64,000 nt of DNA from Raskinella chloraquaticus (SeqCode) (GCA_002365175.1 DEZK01000012.1:124001-188000), one strand, 5' to 3'; counted from the stretch's first letter, positions 47,272-56,973 are shown. Program-made: numbers and translations. The notes: generated by a model from the letters alone, not told the origin.

Positions 47272-48798
47272 ATGATCCGCTTTCTGATGATCACTGCCGG
47301 GCTGTGCGTGGTTGCGGCGGGCGGGGTGTTCCTGCTGCATTCGTTGAGCGGCGGATCGATCACGCAGGAGCGGCCACTCGTTGAATCCGTGACGCCACTG
47401 CAGCCGGCGGTGCGCCAGTCAAATCTGATTATTCCAATCAACATTCCGCTGGAAACAATCGCCGCGGCTGCAAACGCTGCTGCACCGCCGCATCTCTCCG
47501 GCACCAGGCCCAATCCCGCCCCGTCGCTGTTTCGCGAGGCCCAGATCGACTACATGATTGATCGCAGCCCTATCACCTTCGCGGCCCAGGGTGGCGGGCT
47601 TTCGGTTGGAAGCGAGCTGAAAGGCAATGTCCATGTAAGCGGCCAGGGCGCCGGCAGCGTCACCCAGAGTCTTGGCGGGCTGATTGGCGGGCGCATCGGC
47701 TCACAACTGCAAAATCTGCGCTTCGACCAGACGGTGGCGATCTCGGGCAGCGTCAGCGCACAGGCACGCCCGCAACTGATGCCTGACTGGCACATCGCCC
47801 CTCGGCTTACCGGCAAGGTGACGCTGAAGGAGGTGCCTCTGACGATTTCAGGAGTGAAGCTGAATATTGCCCGCGAACTGCAGCCATTGGTCAATCAGGT
47901 GCTTGCGGCCGAGATCGTCAAAGCCGAAGAGACCCTGCGCGGCGATGACCGCATCATCAATCTCGCCCGTCAGGAATGGGGACGGCTGTGCTTGTCGAAG
48001 GTGCTGCCGACGGTCGCACCCGGCGCGCCGGCGCTCTATGTCGAGGTGAAGCCGGTCGCGGCGGTCGCCGCCCAGCCGGTGATTGATGCCAAGGGCGTGC
48101 ATCTGCTGCTTGGTCTGCGGGCGCAGACCCGCATTCTCCCCGAGGCAACAAAACCGGAGTGCCCGTTTCCCTCGCGCCTTGAGATTTTGCCAGCGCACAA
48201 TGCCGGCGGCATCACCGTGGCGTTGCCCATTGACGTTCCTTTCAGGGAGCTGAACAGGCTGTTGTCGGCGCAACTGGCCGGAAAGACCTACCCTCAGGAT
48301 CAATCCGGCCCGGCAACAGTGACGATCCGCGCGCTTGATCTCACGCCTTCCGGAAAACGTCTGCTGCTCGCGCTCAAGGTAACGATCACCGAGAAAAAAT
48401 TCTTTGGCCTCTCGGCTGACGGCGAGGTTTATCTGTGGGGACGGCCGGAACTCGACAAGGCGACGCAATCACTGAAGCTTGTCGACATCACCCTCGACGT
48501 CAAATCCCAAGCGGCCTTCGGGCTCCTCGGGGCTGCGGCATCCGCTGCCACACCTTACATCACCTCGCTGATTGCGGAGCGGGCGCAGATTGACCTGAAG
48601 CCCTTCGCCGCCGATGCCAGAGCGCGCATCGCTGCGGCAGCCAGCCAGGTCGAGGCCAGCCGCAGCGATGTCAAGGTCAACGTGACGATCAGCGATCTCA
48701 ACCTGCAAGACATCGTCTTTGACGCAACCATCTTGCGCGTCACGGGCGAAGCGCGCGGGCAGGCGAGCTTGTCGGTGATCTCGCTGCCCGCACGCTGA
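47272..48798 (+). CDS. DUF4403 family protein
   Basis: A 508-residue envelope protein of unknown function. N-terminal TM or uncleaved signal (MIRFLMITAGLCVVAAGGVFLL) then a periplasmic beta-rich body with features of DUF4403: SNLIIPINIPLETI near the start, the central APALYVEVKPV, and TLDVKSQAAFGLLGAAASAA near the end. It resembles lipid-binding tubular folds in outline, but I cannot assign a ligand. It stands alone downstream of a small helical protein gene. Confidence 0.85.
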   Translation: MIRFLMITAGLCVVAAGGVFLLHSLSGGSITQERPLVESVTPLQPAVRQSNLIIPINIPLETIAAAANAAAPPHLSGTRPNPAPSLFREAQIDYMIDRSPITFAAQGGGLSVGSELKGNVHVSGQGAGSVTQSLGGLIGGRIGSQLQNLRFDQTVAISGSVSAQARPQLMPDWHIAPRLTGKVTLKEVPLTISGVKLNIARELQPLVNQVLAAEIVKAEETLRGDDRIINLARQEWGRLCLSKVLPTVAPGAPALYVEVKPVAAVAAQPVIDAKGVHLLLGLRAQTRILPEATKPECPFPSRLEILPAHNAGGITVALPIDVPFRELNRLLSAQLAGKTYPQDQSGPATVTIRALDLTPSGKRLLLALKVTITEKKFFGLSADGEVYLWGRPELDKATQSLKLVDITLDVKSQAAFGLLGAAASAATPYITSLIAERAQIDLKPFAADARARIAAAASQVEASRSDVKVNVTISDLNLQDIVFDATILRVTGEARGQASLSVISLPAR

Positions 48799-48842
48799 GC
48801 ATCAATGGCCCGTTTCCGGCGCCAGTGTCCCAGACGCCTGAC

Positions 48843-49166
48843 TCACCAGCCGTAGCGAGGCCGGCCATACCCGTAACCGGGATGAGGGTGGCCGTAAAAT
48901 GCGTGGCGGCCGTAATAGGGGCGCGGCGCGTAGAAGGGCTGTGGCGCGAAAACGGGGCGCTGGCGCCAATAGGCCGGACCATGGCGGTGGAAGCAGCGAT
49001 AGGGACCGCACACCCAGGCGACGTTTTCAATCGCCGGCGCGGCGGCGGCATTCAGAGTGGTGGCGGCAACCGGCGCGAACGGCGCTGCAGAAGCGGGAAG
49101 CGAGGCGAATCCCAAAGCCGCGCCGACAAGCGCGACAGACAGCGACAGGCGGGACAAGGTCTTCAT
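48843..49166 (-). CDS. Small secreted His/Tyr/Pro-rich protein
   Basis: A 107-residue exported protein. Signal peptide MKTLSRLSLSVALVGAALGF ending near SLPASA; mature part has two close Cys in VAWVCGPYRCFHRHGP and then a Tyr/Pro/His/Gly-rich tail ending in GYGRPRYGW. Such short proteins are common in rhizobia and unassigned. The start at 49166 has AGGAG seven bases upstream; an upstream frame to 49283 adds an unrelated 39 residues. Confidence 0.78.
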   Translation of the reverse strand: MKTLSRLSLSVALVGAALGFASLPASAAPFAPVAATTLNAAAAPAIENVAWVCGPYRCFHRHGPAYWRQRPVFAPQPFYAPRPYYGRHAFYGHPHPGYGYGRPRYGW

Positions 49167-49313
49167 GGCATTTCTCCTAAAACAGGATCGTCGGAATGAC
49201 GATGGGGCCATTATGAGCAATGGCCCTGAACCGGTTTTGAGAGCGCTGCTCAATTTCGGTTCATCAACCTGTCCAAACGGCAATGTTGCGGAAAGGTTGC
49301 GGCCCGCCCTGCC

Positions 49314-49775
49314 TCAGACGGGCAGGTCCGGCGAGCTTTTGACCTCTTCCATCACCGCATAGGTGCGCGTCTCGCGCACGCCGGGCAATGCCAGGATCGC
49401 CTCGCCCAGAAGCTGGCGATAGGCCGCCATGTCGGCCACCCGCACCTTGACCAGATAGTCAAAACCACCAGCGACCATATGGCATTCGATAACGTCGGGA
49501 ACGCGGCTGATGGCGGTGGCAAAGCGATCGAAAACATCAGGAGTTGTCTTGTCGAGCGTGATCTCGATGAAGGCGAGAAAGCCGCGGCCCAGCTTCTCCG
49601 GCGACAGCCTCGCGCCATAGCCGAGAATGATTTCATCGCGCTGCAGGCGCTTGACACGCTCGGTGACAGCAGTCGGCGACAGGCCGACACGTTCGGCGAG
49701 TTCGACAGTCGTCATGCGCCCTTCCTGTTGCAGGAGGCTGAGCAGGCGGCGATCCAGACGGTCAGGCATCGACAT
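49314..49775 (-). CDS. putR: Lrp/AsnC-family regulator, probable PutR
   Basis: A 153-residue regulator: N-terminal winged HTH (LLSLLQQEGRMTTVELAERV) and a C-terminal RAM effector domain (VIECHMVAGGFDYLVKVRVAD). Divergent from putA with a 124-bp shared region, the standard arrangement of PutR, which activates putA in response to proline in alphaproteobacteria. The palindrome GTGATAATCAC abuts its start. Confidence 0.9.
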   Translation of the reverse strand: MSMPDRLDRRLLSLLQQEGRMTTVELAERVGLSPTAVTERVKRLQRDEIILGYGARLSPEKLGRGFLAFIEITLDKTTPDVFDRFATAISRVPDVIECHMVAGGFDYLVKVRVADMAAYRQLLGEAILALPGVRETRTYAVMEEVKSSPDLPV

Positions 49776-49786
49776 GTGATAATCAC
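49776..49786. promoter_or_regulatory. 11-bp palindrome at the putR start
   Basis: GTGATAATCAC is a perfect palindrome around a single A, directly before the putR ATG in the putR-putA divergent region. A PutR autoregulatory site is the obvious guess; the flanking AT-rich stretch (49786-49840) may hold the putA promoter. Confidence 0.3.
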
Positions 49787-49899
49787 TATTATTTCAGTTC
49801 ATGATATATTTTTCCTCATAAAAAATATAAAATCAATGCTGGTATCACTACATTTCTTATCGCACAGTCATACGCATCGTGAGCTGCGAGATGATGCCG

Positions 49900-52800
49900 A
49901 TGAGCGCTTTCCGTACTGACTATGCAAGCCCTGACGAAGCGATTGCCGTGCGCCTGCTGCGCGAGGCCGGGCGTGATCAAGCCGGCGAGCAGCAGATTGA
50001 TGCGCTTGCCACCCGCCTCATCACCGCCATTCGCGCCAAAAGCGGAGGGCTTGGCGGTGTTGAGGATGTCTTGCGCGAGTATTCGCTCTCGACCAAGGAG
50101 GGGCTGGCGCTGATGGTGCTTGCCGAAGCACTCCTCAGAGTACCGGATGCGGCTACCGCCGACCGCCTCATCGAGGACAAGCTCGGGCAGGGTGATTTTG
50201 CCCATCATGAGGCCAAATCGGACGCCTTGCTGGTGAGCGCTTCGGCGTGGGCGTTGGGACTGTCAGCCCGCATCATCCGCCCCGGCGAGACGCCGGACGG
50301 GATCATCGCCGGGCTTGGCAGGCGCCTCGGCCTGCCAACGCTGCGCGAAGCGACGCGCCAAGCGATGCGGGTTCTGGGCAGCCATTTCGTGCTGGGCGAG
50401 ACGATCGAGGAGGCGCTCAGGCGGGCCACGGGTGGCACGGCGCGATCCTATCGCTATTCATTCGACATGCTGGGTGAAGGGGCACGCACGGCAGCCGATG
50501 CCCGGCGCTATTTCGCCTCCTATGAACAGGCGATCGCGGCAATTGGCCGGGCGGCCGGCAATGCGCCGCTGCCCAACCGCCCGGGGATTTCGGTCAAGCT
50601 GTCGGCGCTCCATCCGCGCTATGAGGCCGTGAGCCGCCAGCGGGTGATGGCCGAACTCGTGCCGCAGGTAGTTAGTCTGGCGCAGGCGGCAAAATCCTTC
50701 GATCTCAATTTCACCATCGACGCGGAAGAAGCCGACCGCCTCGAATTATCGCTCGACGTCATCGAAGCGGCCGCAAGCGACTCCTCGCTTGCCGGGTGGG
50801 ATGGTTTCGGACTGGCGATCCAGGCCTACCAGAAGCGGGCGCTGGAGGTGATCGGCTGGATCGACGGCCTTGCCCAGCGCCTTGAGCGGCGCTTCATGGT
50901 CCGCCTCGTCAAGGGTGCCTATTGGGACAGCGAGGTCAAGCGGGCGCAGGAGCGCGGCCTTGACGATTATCCGGTGTTCACCCGCAAGGCGATGACCGAT
51001 CTCAACTATATAGCTGCGGCGCAGGCGCTGCTGGCCGCACGCCCGCGCCTCTACCCGCAGTTTGCCACCCATAATGCACTCACGATCGCCGCCATCATGC
51101 AGGCAGCCGGCAAACCGGACGGCTTTGAATTCCAGCGCCTCCACGGCATGGGAGAGGCTGCCTATGGCGCGCTCATGAGCGAGGTGGCGGGGGTTGCCTG
51201 CCGCACCTATGCCCCGGTTGGCGGGCATCGCGACCTCCTCGCCTATCTCGTGCGCCGGCTCCTCGAAAACGGCGCCAACTCTTCTTTTGTCAACGTCGCG
51301 GCTGATCCCGATGTGCCGGTTGCAAGCCTGCTGCAGCGCCCGGCTGCGTTGATTGCCGCCCCTGCCCGGGCGCGCCACCCGAAGATCGCCCTGCCCATGG
51401 ACCTCTTTGGCAAGGAGCGGCGCAATTCGCGCGGGGTCGAATTCGGCCATGCCAAAAGTCTTGCCGGGCTTCTTGCCGAAGTGCAGGCCGGGCGTGCGCA
51501 TGTCGTGGCCGCACCCCTCATCGATGGCAAGGCGCAATCAGGCCCTGCGGCGCCGGTCTCAAGTCCGGTTGATGGCAGCACCTGCGGCAGCGTCATCGAC
51601 AGCGATGCAGAGGCCGTGAGGCTGGCAGCTGATACGGCATTTGTGGCGCAGCCGCATTGGGGCGCGCTGCCGGTCGATAAGCGCGCCCAATGCCTCGAGC
51701 GCGCGGCTGATCTCCTGGAAGCGCGCCGCGGTGCGCTATTGGCCCTGCTGCAAAGCGAAGGTGGCAAGACGCTTGATGACGCGCTCGCCGAAGTGCGGGA
51801 AGCGGTCGATTTCTGCCGTTTCTATGCCAGCGAAGCGCGCCGCCTGTTTGCGTCCCCGCAAATGCTGCCAGGTCCTACGGGCGAGGATAATCGCCTTTAT
51901 CTCAAAGGTCGTGGCGTGTTCGTGTGCATCTCGCCGTGGAATTTCCCGCTGGCGATTTTTCTGGGTCAGGTAACGGCGGCGCTCGCTGCAGGCAATGCGG
52001 TGCTGGCAAAGCCTGCGGAGCAGACGCCGCTGATAGCCTTTCTCGCGACGCAAATCCTGCTTGAGGCGGGCATTCCGGCCAATGTGCTGGCTCTGCTGCC
52101 AGGGGATGGGCGGGTGGGGGCGGCACTCGTTGCTGATCCACGCATCGCGGGGGTTGCCTTTACCGGCTCAACGGACACCGCCCGGCTGATCAACCGCCAG
52201 CTTGCCGCCAAGGATGGGCCGATCGTGCCGTTCATCGCCGAGACCGGCGGCATCAACGCGATGATCGTCGATGCCACGGCGCTGCCCGAGCAGGTCGCAG
52301 ATGACGTGGTGATGAGCGCCTTTCGCTCCACCGGCCAGCGCTGCTCGGCGCTGCGTCTGTTATGCGTGCAGGAGGATGTCGCCGACAAGGTGATTACCAT
52401 GGTGGCAGGCGCTGCCGCCGAGCTTGCCATCGGTGACCCGCGCGATCCACGTATTCACATCGGTCCGGTCATTGATGCTGAAGCGCGCGAGCGGCTGCAG
52501 AGCCATATCGCGCGGCTCAAGCACGAGGCGCACACCGTTTTTGCCGGAGACCTGCCAAAGACAGAGACGCCAGGGTTTTTCGTTGCCCCGCACATCTTTG
52601 AAATCAGCGACGTCAGCGATCTCAAGGAGGAAATCTTCGGCCCTGTGCTCCACGTCGTGCGCTGGAAAGCAACGCGCGGCACCCATGGCGAGCCTGTTGG
52701 CCTCAAGCGCCTGCTGGCGCAGATCGCCGGCAATGGCTATGGGCTGACGCTGGGGCTCCAGACCCGCATCGACACCAATGCCGCTCTCGTGGAAGCAGGC

Positions 52801-53007
52801 TCACCCGCCGGCAATCTCTATATCAACCGCAACATGATCGGCGCAATCGTCGGCTCCCAGCCCTTCGGCGGGCGCGGCCTGTCGGGCACCGGCCCCAAGG
52901 CCGGCGGTCCGCATTATCTGGTGCGCTTTGCGAGCGAGCAGGTGGTAAGCAACAATATTTCAGCCGCCGGCGGCAATGCGTCGCTGATTGCCATGGGCGA
53001 GGAGTGA
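49900..53007 (+). CDS. putA: Bifunctional proline dehydrogenase / P5C dehydrogenase
   Basis: A ~1035-residue enzyme that oxidises proline to glutamate in two steps. PRODH domain (about 130-450) has VRLVKGAYWDSEVKR; P5CDH domain (about 520-1020) has VCISPWNFPLAIF, AETGGINAMIVD with the catalytic Glu, and STGQRCSALR with catalytic Cys815. It lacks the N-terminal ribbon-helix-helix DNA-binding domain of E. coli PutA (1320 residues) and so does not self-repress; putR does the control. Start codon is uncertain among ATGs at 49891, 49894 and 49900 and a GTG at 49879; all lack a strong ribosome site. Confidence 0.93.
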   Translation: MSAFRTDYASPDEAIAVRLLREAGRDQAGEQQIDALATRLITAIRAKSGGLGGVEDVLREYSLSTKEGLALMVLAEALLRVPDAATADRLIEDKLGQGDFAHHEAKSDALLVSASAWALGLSARIIRPGETPDGIIAGLGRRLGLPTLREATRQAMRVLGSHFVLGETIEEALRRATGGTARSYRYSFDMLGEGARTAADARRYFASYEQAIAAIGRAAGNAPLPNRPGISVKLSALHPRYEAVSRQRVMAELVPQVVSLAQAAKSFDLNFTIDAEEADRLELSLDVIEAAASDSSLAGWDGFGLAIQAYQKRALEVIGWIDGLAQRLERRFMVRLVKGAYWDSEVKRAQERGLDDYPVFTRKAMTDLNYIAAAQALLAARPRLYPQFATHNALTIAAIMQAAGKPDGFEFQRLHGMGEAAYGALMSEVAGVACRTYAPVGGHRDLLAYLVRRLLENGANSSFVNVAADPDVPVASLLQRPAALIAAPARARHPKIALPMDLFGKERRNSRGVEFGHAKSLAGLLAEVQAGRAHVVAAPLIDGKAQSGPAAPVSSPVDGSTCGSVIDSDAEAVRLAADTAFVAQPHWGALPVDKRAQCLERAADLLEARRGALLALLQSEGGKTLDDALAEVREAVDFCRFYASEARRLFASPQMLPGPTGEDNRLYLKGRGVFVCISPWNFPLAIFLGQVTAALAAGNAVLAKPAEQTPLIAFLATQILLEAGIPANVLALLPGDGRVGAALVADPRIAGVAFTGSTDTARLINRQLAAKDGPIVPFIAETGGINAMIVDATALPEQVADDVVMSAFRSTGQRCSALRLLCVQEDVADKVITMVAGAAAELAIGDPRDPRIHIGPVIDAEARERLQSHIARLKHEAHTVFAGDLPKTETPGFFVAPHIFEISDVSDLKEEIFGPVLHVVRWKATRGTHGEPVGLKRLLAQIAGNGYGLTLGLQTRIDTNAALVEAGSPAGNLYINRNMIGAIVGSQPFGGRGLSGTGPKAGGPHYLVRFASEQVVSNNISAAGGNASLIAMGEE

Positions 53008-53021
53008 GCGGGCGATACCCC

Positions 53022-53672
53022 TCACATGCTGAGGCGTGGCACCATGGTGTAGGCGGTGATCCCCGGCGCTGATTCGACCTTCTTCAACAGGCGGACGGCC
53101 AGAGCGGTGAACAGCGGCTCGCACAGAATGAGCGGTACATAGGAGAGCGCGAAGGTGAGCCAGGCCGAGAACGCCGCGACCTCTGTTCCCAGCGCCAGCC
53201 AGAAGCCTACCATCGCCACAACGCCGCCGTAATAAATGGCGTCGAAGCGGATGATGGCAGCAAAGCCGATTGGCATCTTGTTGGCGGCGGAGAAGAAGCG
53301 GCGGCCCACCAGCGCATGAGCGGCAAACAGCGGCACAATCAGCGACAGGCTGTTGACGCCTAGATGGACCAGATCTTCGGGCTCGAAGAAGGCGCCCTGC
53401 AGCAACAGGCCGAGCGCAAAGCCAAGGAGCGTGGGCACAAAACCGAAAACGGCATAAACGACCGAGGCGCCGATGAAATGCAGTTCGGACGGGCCGATCT
53501 TCACATGGTAGATTTCCATGAAGAGGGAAAAGAACAGCGCTGCCAGAAGGGTGGAGATGATCAATGGCGGGGCCCGCCACAGCGAGCGGCTCTGGCCCAG
53601 AACAACGGTTGCGGCGGCGGCATTGGCATAGACGATCTTGGCAGCGTTCAGGACGCCCGGTTCGATGTGCAT
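53022..53672 (-). CDS. CbiM-family energy-coupling-factor membrane protein
   Basis: A 216-residue inner-membrane protein. The N-terminal MHIEPGVLNAAKIVYANAAA resembles CbiM/NikM proteins, where Met-His at the start coordinates Co or Ni; IYHVKIGPSELHFIGASVVY is a family block. About six TM helices. No cbiQ/cbiO partners are in the window. It follows mmsB by 18 bp on the same strand. Metal is open: cobalt, nickel or, given the Zur-like site nearby, possibly zinc. Confidence 0.8.
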   Translation of the reverse strand: MHIEPGVLNAAKIVYANAAAATVVLGQSRSLWRAPPLIISTLLAALFFSLFMEIYHVKIGPSELHFIGASVVYAVFGFVPTLLGFALGLLLQGAFFEPEDLVHLGVNSLSLIVPLFAAHALVGRRFFSAANKMPIGFAAIIRFDAIYYGGVVAMVGFWLALGTEVAAFSAWLTFALSYVPLILCEPLFTALAVRLLKKVESAPGITAYTMVPRLSM

Positions 53673-53690
53673 GGCTGGTTCTCCAAGGGG

Positions 53691-54587
53691 TCAGATCAGA
53701 CCCTGATCGATGTGGCGAAAGATGGCAGAGAAGTCTTCGTTCGCATGCCCGAGTTCGGCGAAGCGGGCATAGATGGCCGCCGCGTGGCTGCCAAGCGGCG
53801 TCATCGCGCCTGCGCCTTCGGCCGCCTCCTGCGACAAGGTGAGATCCTTGAGCATGAGGGCTGCGGCAAATCCCGGCCTGTAATCATGATTGGCGGGCGA
53901 TGTCGGCACCGGTCCTGGTACCGGGCAATAGGTGGTGAGCGACCAGCACTGGCCGGAAGAGGTCGAGGCAACATCAAAGAGCGCCTGATGCGACAGGCCA
54001 AGCTTGCCGGCAAGGGCGAAGGCTTCACTGACCGCGATCATGGAAATGCCAAGGACCATGTTGTTGCAGATCTTGGCTGCCTGTCCGTTGCCCGCGCCAC
54101 CGCAATGGACGATGCGCTTGCCCATCGCTTCCAGAACAGGTCTGGCGCGCTGGAAGGCTTCGCCACTGCCACCCACCATGAAGGTCAACGTGCCGGCAGC
54201 AGCGCCACCGACACCCCCCGAGACCGGCGCATCAAGCGCCATCATGCCGGCCTTGACGGCCGCCTCGCTTGCCAGACGGGCCGAGGCAACATCAATCGTC
54301 GAGCAATCGATGAAGAGCGTGCCGTGGCGGGCCTCAGCAAGCACGCTGTCAGGGCCGCTGTAGAGGGCGAGCACATGCTTGCCCGCCGGCAACATCGAGA
54401 TCACCACATCCGCCTCGCTCACCGCGAGCCTGGCCGAGGCGGCAAGCGTCAGTCCCAACGCCTTGGCTGCCTCCCGCGCCGCCGGCATCGGATCAAAGCC
54501 TACCACCTCATGGCCGGCCTTGAGCAGATTGGCCGCCATCGGCGCGCCCATATTGCCAAGGCCCAGAAAGCCAATTTTCGCCATCAC
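53691..54587 (-). CDS. mmsB: 3-hydroxyisobutyrate dehydrogenase
   Basis: A 298-residue NAD-dependent enzyme of valine catabolism, oxidising 3-hydroxyisobutyrate to methylmalonate semialdehyde. N-terminal Rossmann GLGNMGAPMAANLLKAGHEV, DAPVSGGVGGAAAGTLTFMV in the middle and the catalytic Lys in GNGQAAKICNNMVLG. Related 2-hydroxy-3-oxopropionate reductase and other beta-hydroxyacid dehydrogenases are close, so the substrate is likely but not certain. The Zur-like palindrome is upstream, shared with the divergent TonB receptor. Confidence 0.9.
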   Translation of the reverse strand: MMAKIGFLGLGNMGAPMAANLLKAGHEVVGFDPMPAAREAAKALGLTLAASARLAVSEADVVISMLPAGKHVLALYSGPDSVLAEARHGTLFIDCSTIDVASARLASEAAVKAGMMALDAPVSGGVGGAAAGTLTFMVGGSGEAFQRARPVLEAMGKRIVHCGGAGNGQAAKICNNMVLGISMIAVSEAFALAGKLGLSHQALFDVASTSSGQCWSLTTYCPVPGPVPTSPANHDYRPGFAAALMLKDLTLSQEAAEGAGAMTPLGSHAAAIYARFAELGHANEDFSAIFRHIDQGLI

Positions 54588-54760
54588 GTTCCCGCCCCGC
54601 TCATACGTTCCTGATTAATGCGGCAGCCTAAGCGATTGCCGCCTTCTGGCAAGAGCTGGGTGCAAGGTCGGCAAATAGACAGCGCGCGCGGCAGGAGCCA
54701 CTGGCGGTGTGCTGACCGATCAAAAGACAGTTTGACATAGGGATCTGGAAAAATTAAATG

Positions 54761-54781
54761 TAATGTTATAACATAACATTA
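54761..54781. promoter_or_regulatory. Zur-like operator
   Basis: TAATGTTAT (54761-54769) and ATAACATTA (54773-54781) are perfect reverse complements around AAC. The inner ATGTTAT-N3-ATAACAT has the same half-sites and spacing as proteobacterial Zur boxes. It is 17 bp before the TonB-receptor GTG, suitable for repression when zinc is plentiful. Confidence 0.65.
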
Positions 54782-54798
54782 TTGAAAGAGAGAGCGCT

Positions 54799-56973
54799 GT
54801 GCCCTTTTCGCTGCCCCTTCGCCGGTTCGCCGGCCCATCGCTGGTTTTCCTTCTCGCCAGCACCGGCGCTCGCGCCCAGACTGTCACCTTGCCGCAAATC
54901 ACGGTCACAGCACCCAGCCCGATCGTTTCGGGTTCTGGAAACGCCGGAGGCGGCTTTGCCGACGGGGAATTGCCGGTCGTGCCCGGAACTTTCTCATCCG
55001 TAACCGTGGTGCCTCGCGCCGACATCATACGCCAGCAGCCCACGACGTTGGGAGACGCGCTTGCCGATCGGCCCGGGATTTCAGGCTCGACCTACGCGCC
55101 GGGCGCGGCAAACCGGCCGATCATCCGCGGTCTCGACAATTTCCGGGTGCGCATCCAGGAAAACGGTATCGGCGTGCAGGATGTTTCGACAATCGGCGAG
55201 GATCACGCCGTGCCGATCAATCCGCTGGTCAATGATCGCATCGAGGTTATTCGCGGCCCCGCGACACTGCGCTATGGAAGCCAGGCGATCGGCGGGGTGG
55301 TGAGCGCGGAAAACAGCCGCATCCCGACCTCTCTTCCGGTGGATGGCTACTCCGGGCAGGTCCTTGGCGGCTTATCCTCCGCCGAGCGAGGGCGCAACGG
55401 CGCCGCCTCGATCGACATCGGGGCAAACAATGTCGCCCTGCATGTCGACGGCTTCATCACCGCCAGCGACGATTACGGTACCCCGCTCGGGCGCCAGATC
55501 AATTCAGCGGCACGCGCGCAAGGCGGAGCAGCGGGACTTTCCTACATTGGACATTCGGGCTTCGCTGGCTTCGGCTACAGCCATTACAATGCGCTTTACG
55601 GCATCCCTGGCGGCGACGCCGCTGCCTCCCGCACCCGCCTGGATCCGACGCAAGACAAACTCTTTTCGCGTGGCGAGTATCGCTTCGACAGTGGCCTGTT
55701 CGAAGCCGTGCGCTTCTGGCTGGGCGCCTCCGATTACAAGCACAATGAGCGCGGGCTGGACGATGCCGGCATCGACAGCATTCGCGCCACCTTCACCAAC
55801 CGGCAGGTCGAGGGGCGAGTGGAAGTCCAGCACGTGCCGGTGCAGACCGTGTTCGGAACGCTGGTTGGCGCGGCGGGCGTACAGGGCGACCTGGCAAAGC
55901 TTGGCACCTCTGGCGAGGCGGGGGGATTGCTCTCCCCGACCGATACGCGTTCGCTCGCCGGCTATCTCTTCGAACAATTGCAGCTTGGCGCTGGTTTGCG
56001 CCTGCAGGCCTCGGGGCGTATCGAAGCGGTGAGAGCGGCTGGGACAACCAGCTTCTTTCCCGCAAGTTTCCTGCCGAGCTTTTCGCCAACCGGCGAGGTC
56101 GGCGCCGACGGAAATCCGCTGCTTGCCGCCGACGCGCTCGCCCAATCTTCGTTCACCCGACGCTTTACCCCCAAGAGCGCCGGTTTCGGCATTTTGCAGG
56201 ATCTTCCCTTCGGCTTCGTCGGCAGCATCTCGGGGCAATATGTCGAGCGGGCGCCAGCGGCAGCCGAACTCTTCTCGCGCGGTTCGCACGATGCGACCGC
56301 GACGTTCGAAATCGGCGACCCCAATCTCAAGCTCGAGCGCGCGCGCACGGTCGAGATCGGCTTGCGGCGCGCCGAAGGCCCGCTGCGCGTCGACGCGACC
56401 GGCTATTTCACCCGCTACACCGATTTCATCTACCGAAGGGTGACGGGAGTGCGCTGCGACGAAGAATTCTCAAGCTGCGGCGGCGACGGATCGTTGCAGC
56501 AAATTGTGTTCACCCAGCAGAACGCCATTTTCTTCGGGGCGGAAATAGCAACCCAATGGGACGCGATCCACACCGATGGCGGTGGTGTCATCGGCGTCGA
56601 CGCTCAATATGATTTCGTGCGCGCCCAATTCGACGATGGGACCTTCGTGCCGCGCATTCCGCCCCACCGTCTCGGCGGTGGGTTTTTCTGGCGCGAGAAT
56701 GGGCTGTTCGCGCGCGTTAATGTCTTGCACGCCTTCGACCAACGCCAGATCGCGGCCAATGAGACGACAACGGACGGCTATACCCTGCTGCGCGCCGAGC
56801 TGAGTTACACCCAGCCGACTGACCGCAAAAAAAGCGGCATTCGGGAATTCACCATCGGCATTCGTGGCGATAATCTCCTCGACGAGCAGGTACGCAATGC
56901 GGCCTCGTTCAGAAAGGACGAAATCCTGCTGCCGGGCCGCAGCGTCCGCCTCTTTCTGCACGCGCGGTTCTGA
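54799..56973 (+). CDS. TonB-dependent outer-membrane receptor, ZnuD-like
   Basis: A 724-residue outer-membrane transporter. Signal peptide (PSLVFLLASTGARAQ), short linker, plug domain (LGDALADRPGIS, PIIRGLDNFRVRIQENG, IEVIRGPATLRYGSQAIGG) and a 22-strand-type barrel ending in Phe (RSVRLFLHARF). Plug wording resembles ZnuD zinc/heme receptors. A pair of Cys in VRCDEEFSSCGG suggests an external disulfide loop. The GTG at 54799 is preceded by AGAGAG. The Zur-like box just upstream supports zinc, possibly with heme or cobalt as alternatives. Confidence 0.88.
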   Translation: MPFSLPLRRFAGPSLVFLLASTGARAQTVTLPQITVTAPSPIVSGSGNAGGGFADGELPVVPGTFSSVTVVPRADIIRQQPTTLGDALADRPGISGSTYAPGAANRPIIRGLDNFRVRIQENGIGVQDVSTIGEDHAVPINPLVNDRIEVIRGPATLRYGSQAIGGVVSAENSRIPTSLPVDGYSGQVLGGLSSAERGRNGAASIDIGANNVALHVDGFITASDDYGTPLGRQINSAARAQGGAAGLSYIGHSGFAGFGYSHYNALYGIPGGDAAASRTRLDPTQDKLFSRGEYRFDSGLFEAVRFWLGASDYKHNERGLDDAGIDSIRATFTNRQVEGRVEVQHVPVQTVFGTLVGAAGVQGDLAKLGTSGEAGGLLSPTDTRSLAGYLFEQLQLGAGLRLQASGRIEAVRAAGTTSFFPASFLPSFSPTGEVGADGNPLLAADALAQSSFTRRFTPKSAGFGILQDLPFGFVGSISGQYVERAPAAAELFSRGSHDATATFEIGDPNLKLERARTVEIGLRRAEGPLRVDATGYFTRYTDFIYRRVTGVRCDEEFSSCGGDGSLQQIVFTQQNAIFFGAEIATQWDAIHTDGGGVIGVDAQYDFVRAQFDDGTFVPRIPPHRLGGGFFWRENGLFARVNVLHAFDQRQIAANETTTDGYTLLRAELSYTQPTDRKKSGIREFTIGIRGDNLLDEQVRNAASFRKDEILLPGRSVRLFLHARF

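Noticed and set aside
53364..54614. 416-codon open frame on the plus strand opposite the CbiM-like gene and mmsB
   Set aside because: Both minus-strand genes have clear families; the plus frame is Arg/Gly/His-rich without domains.
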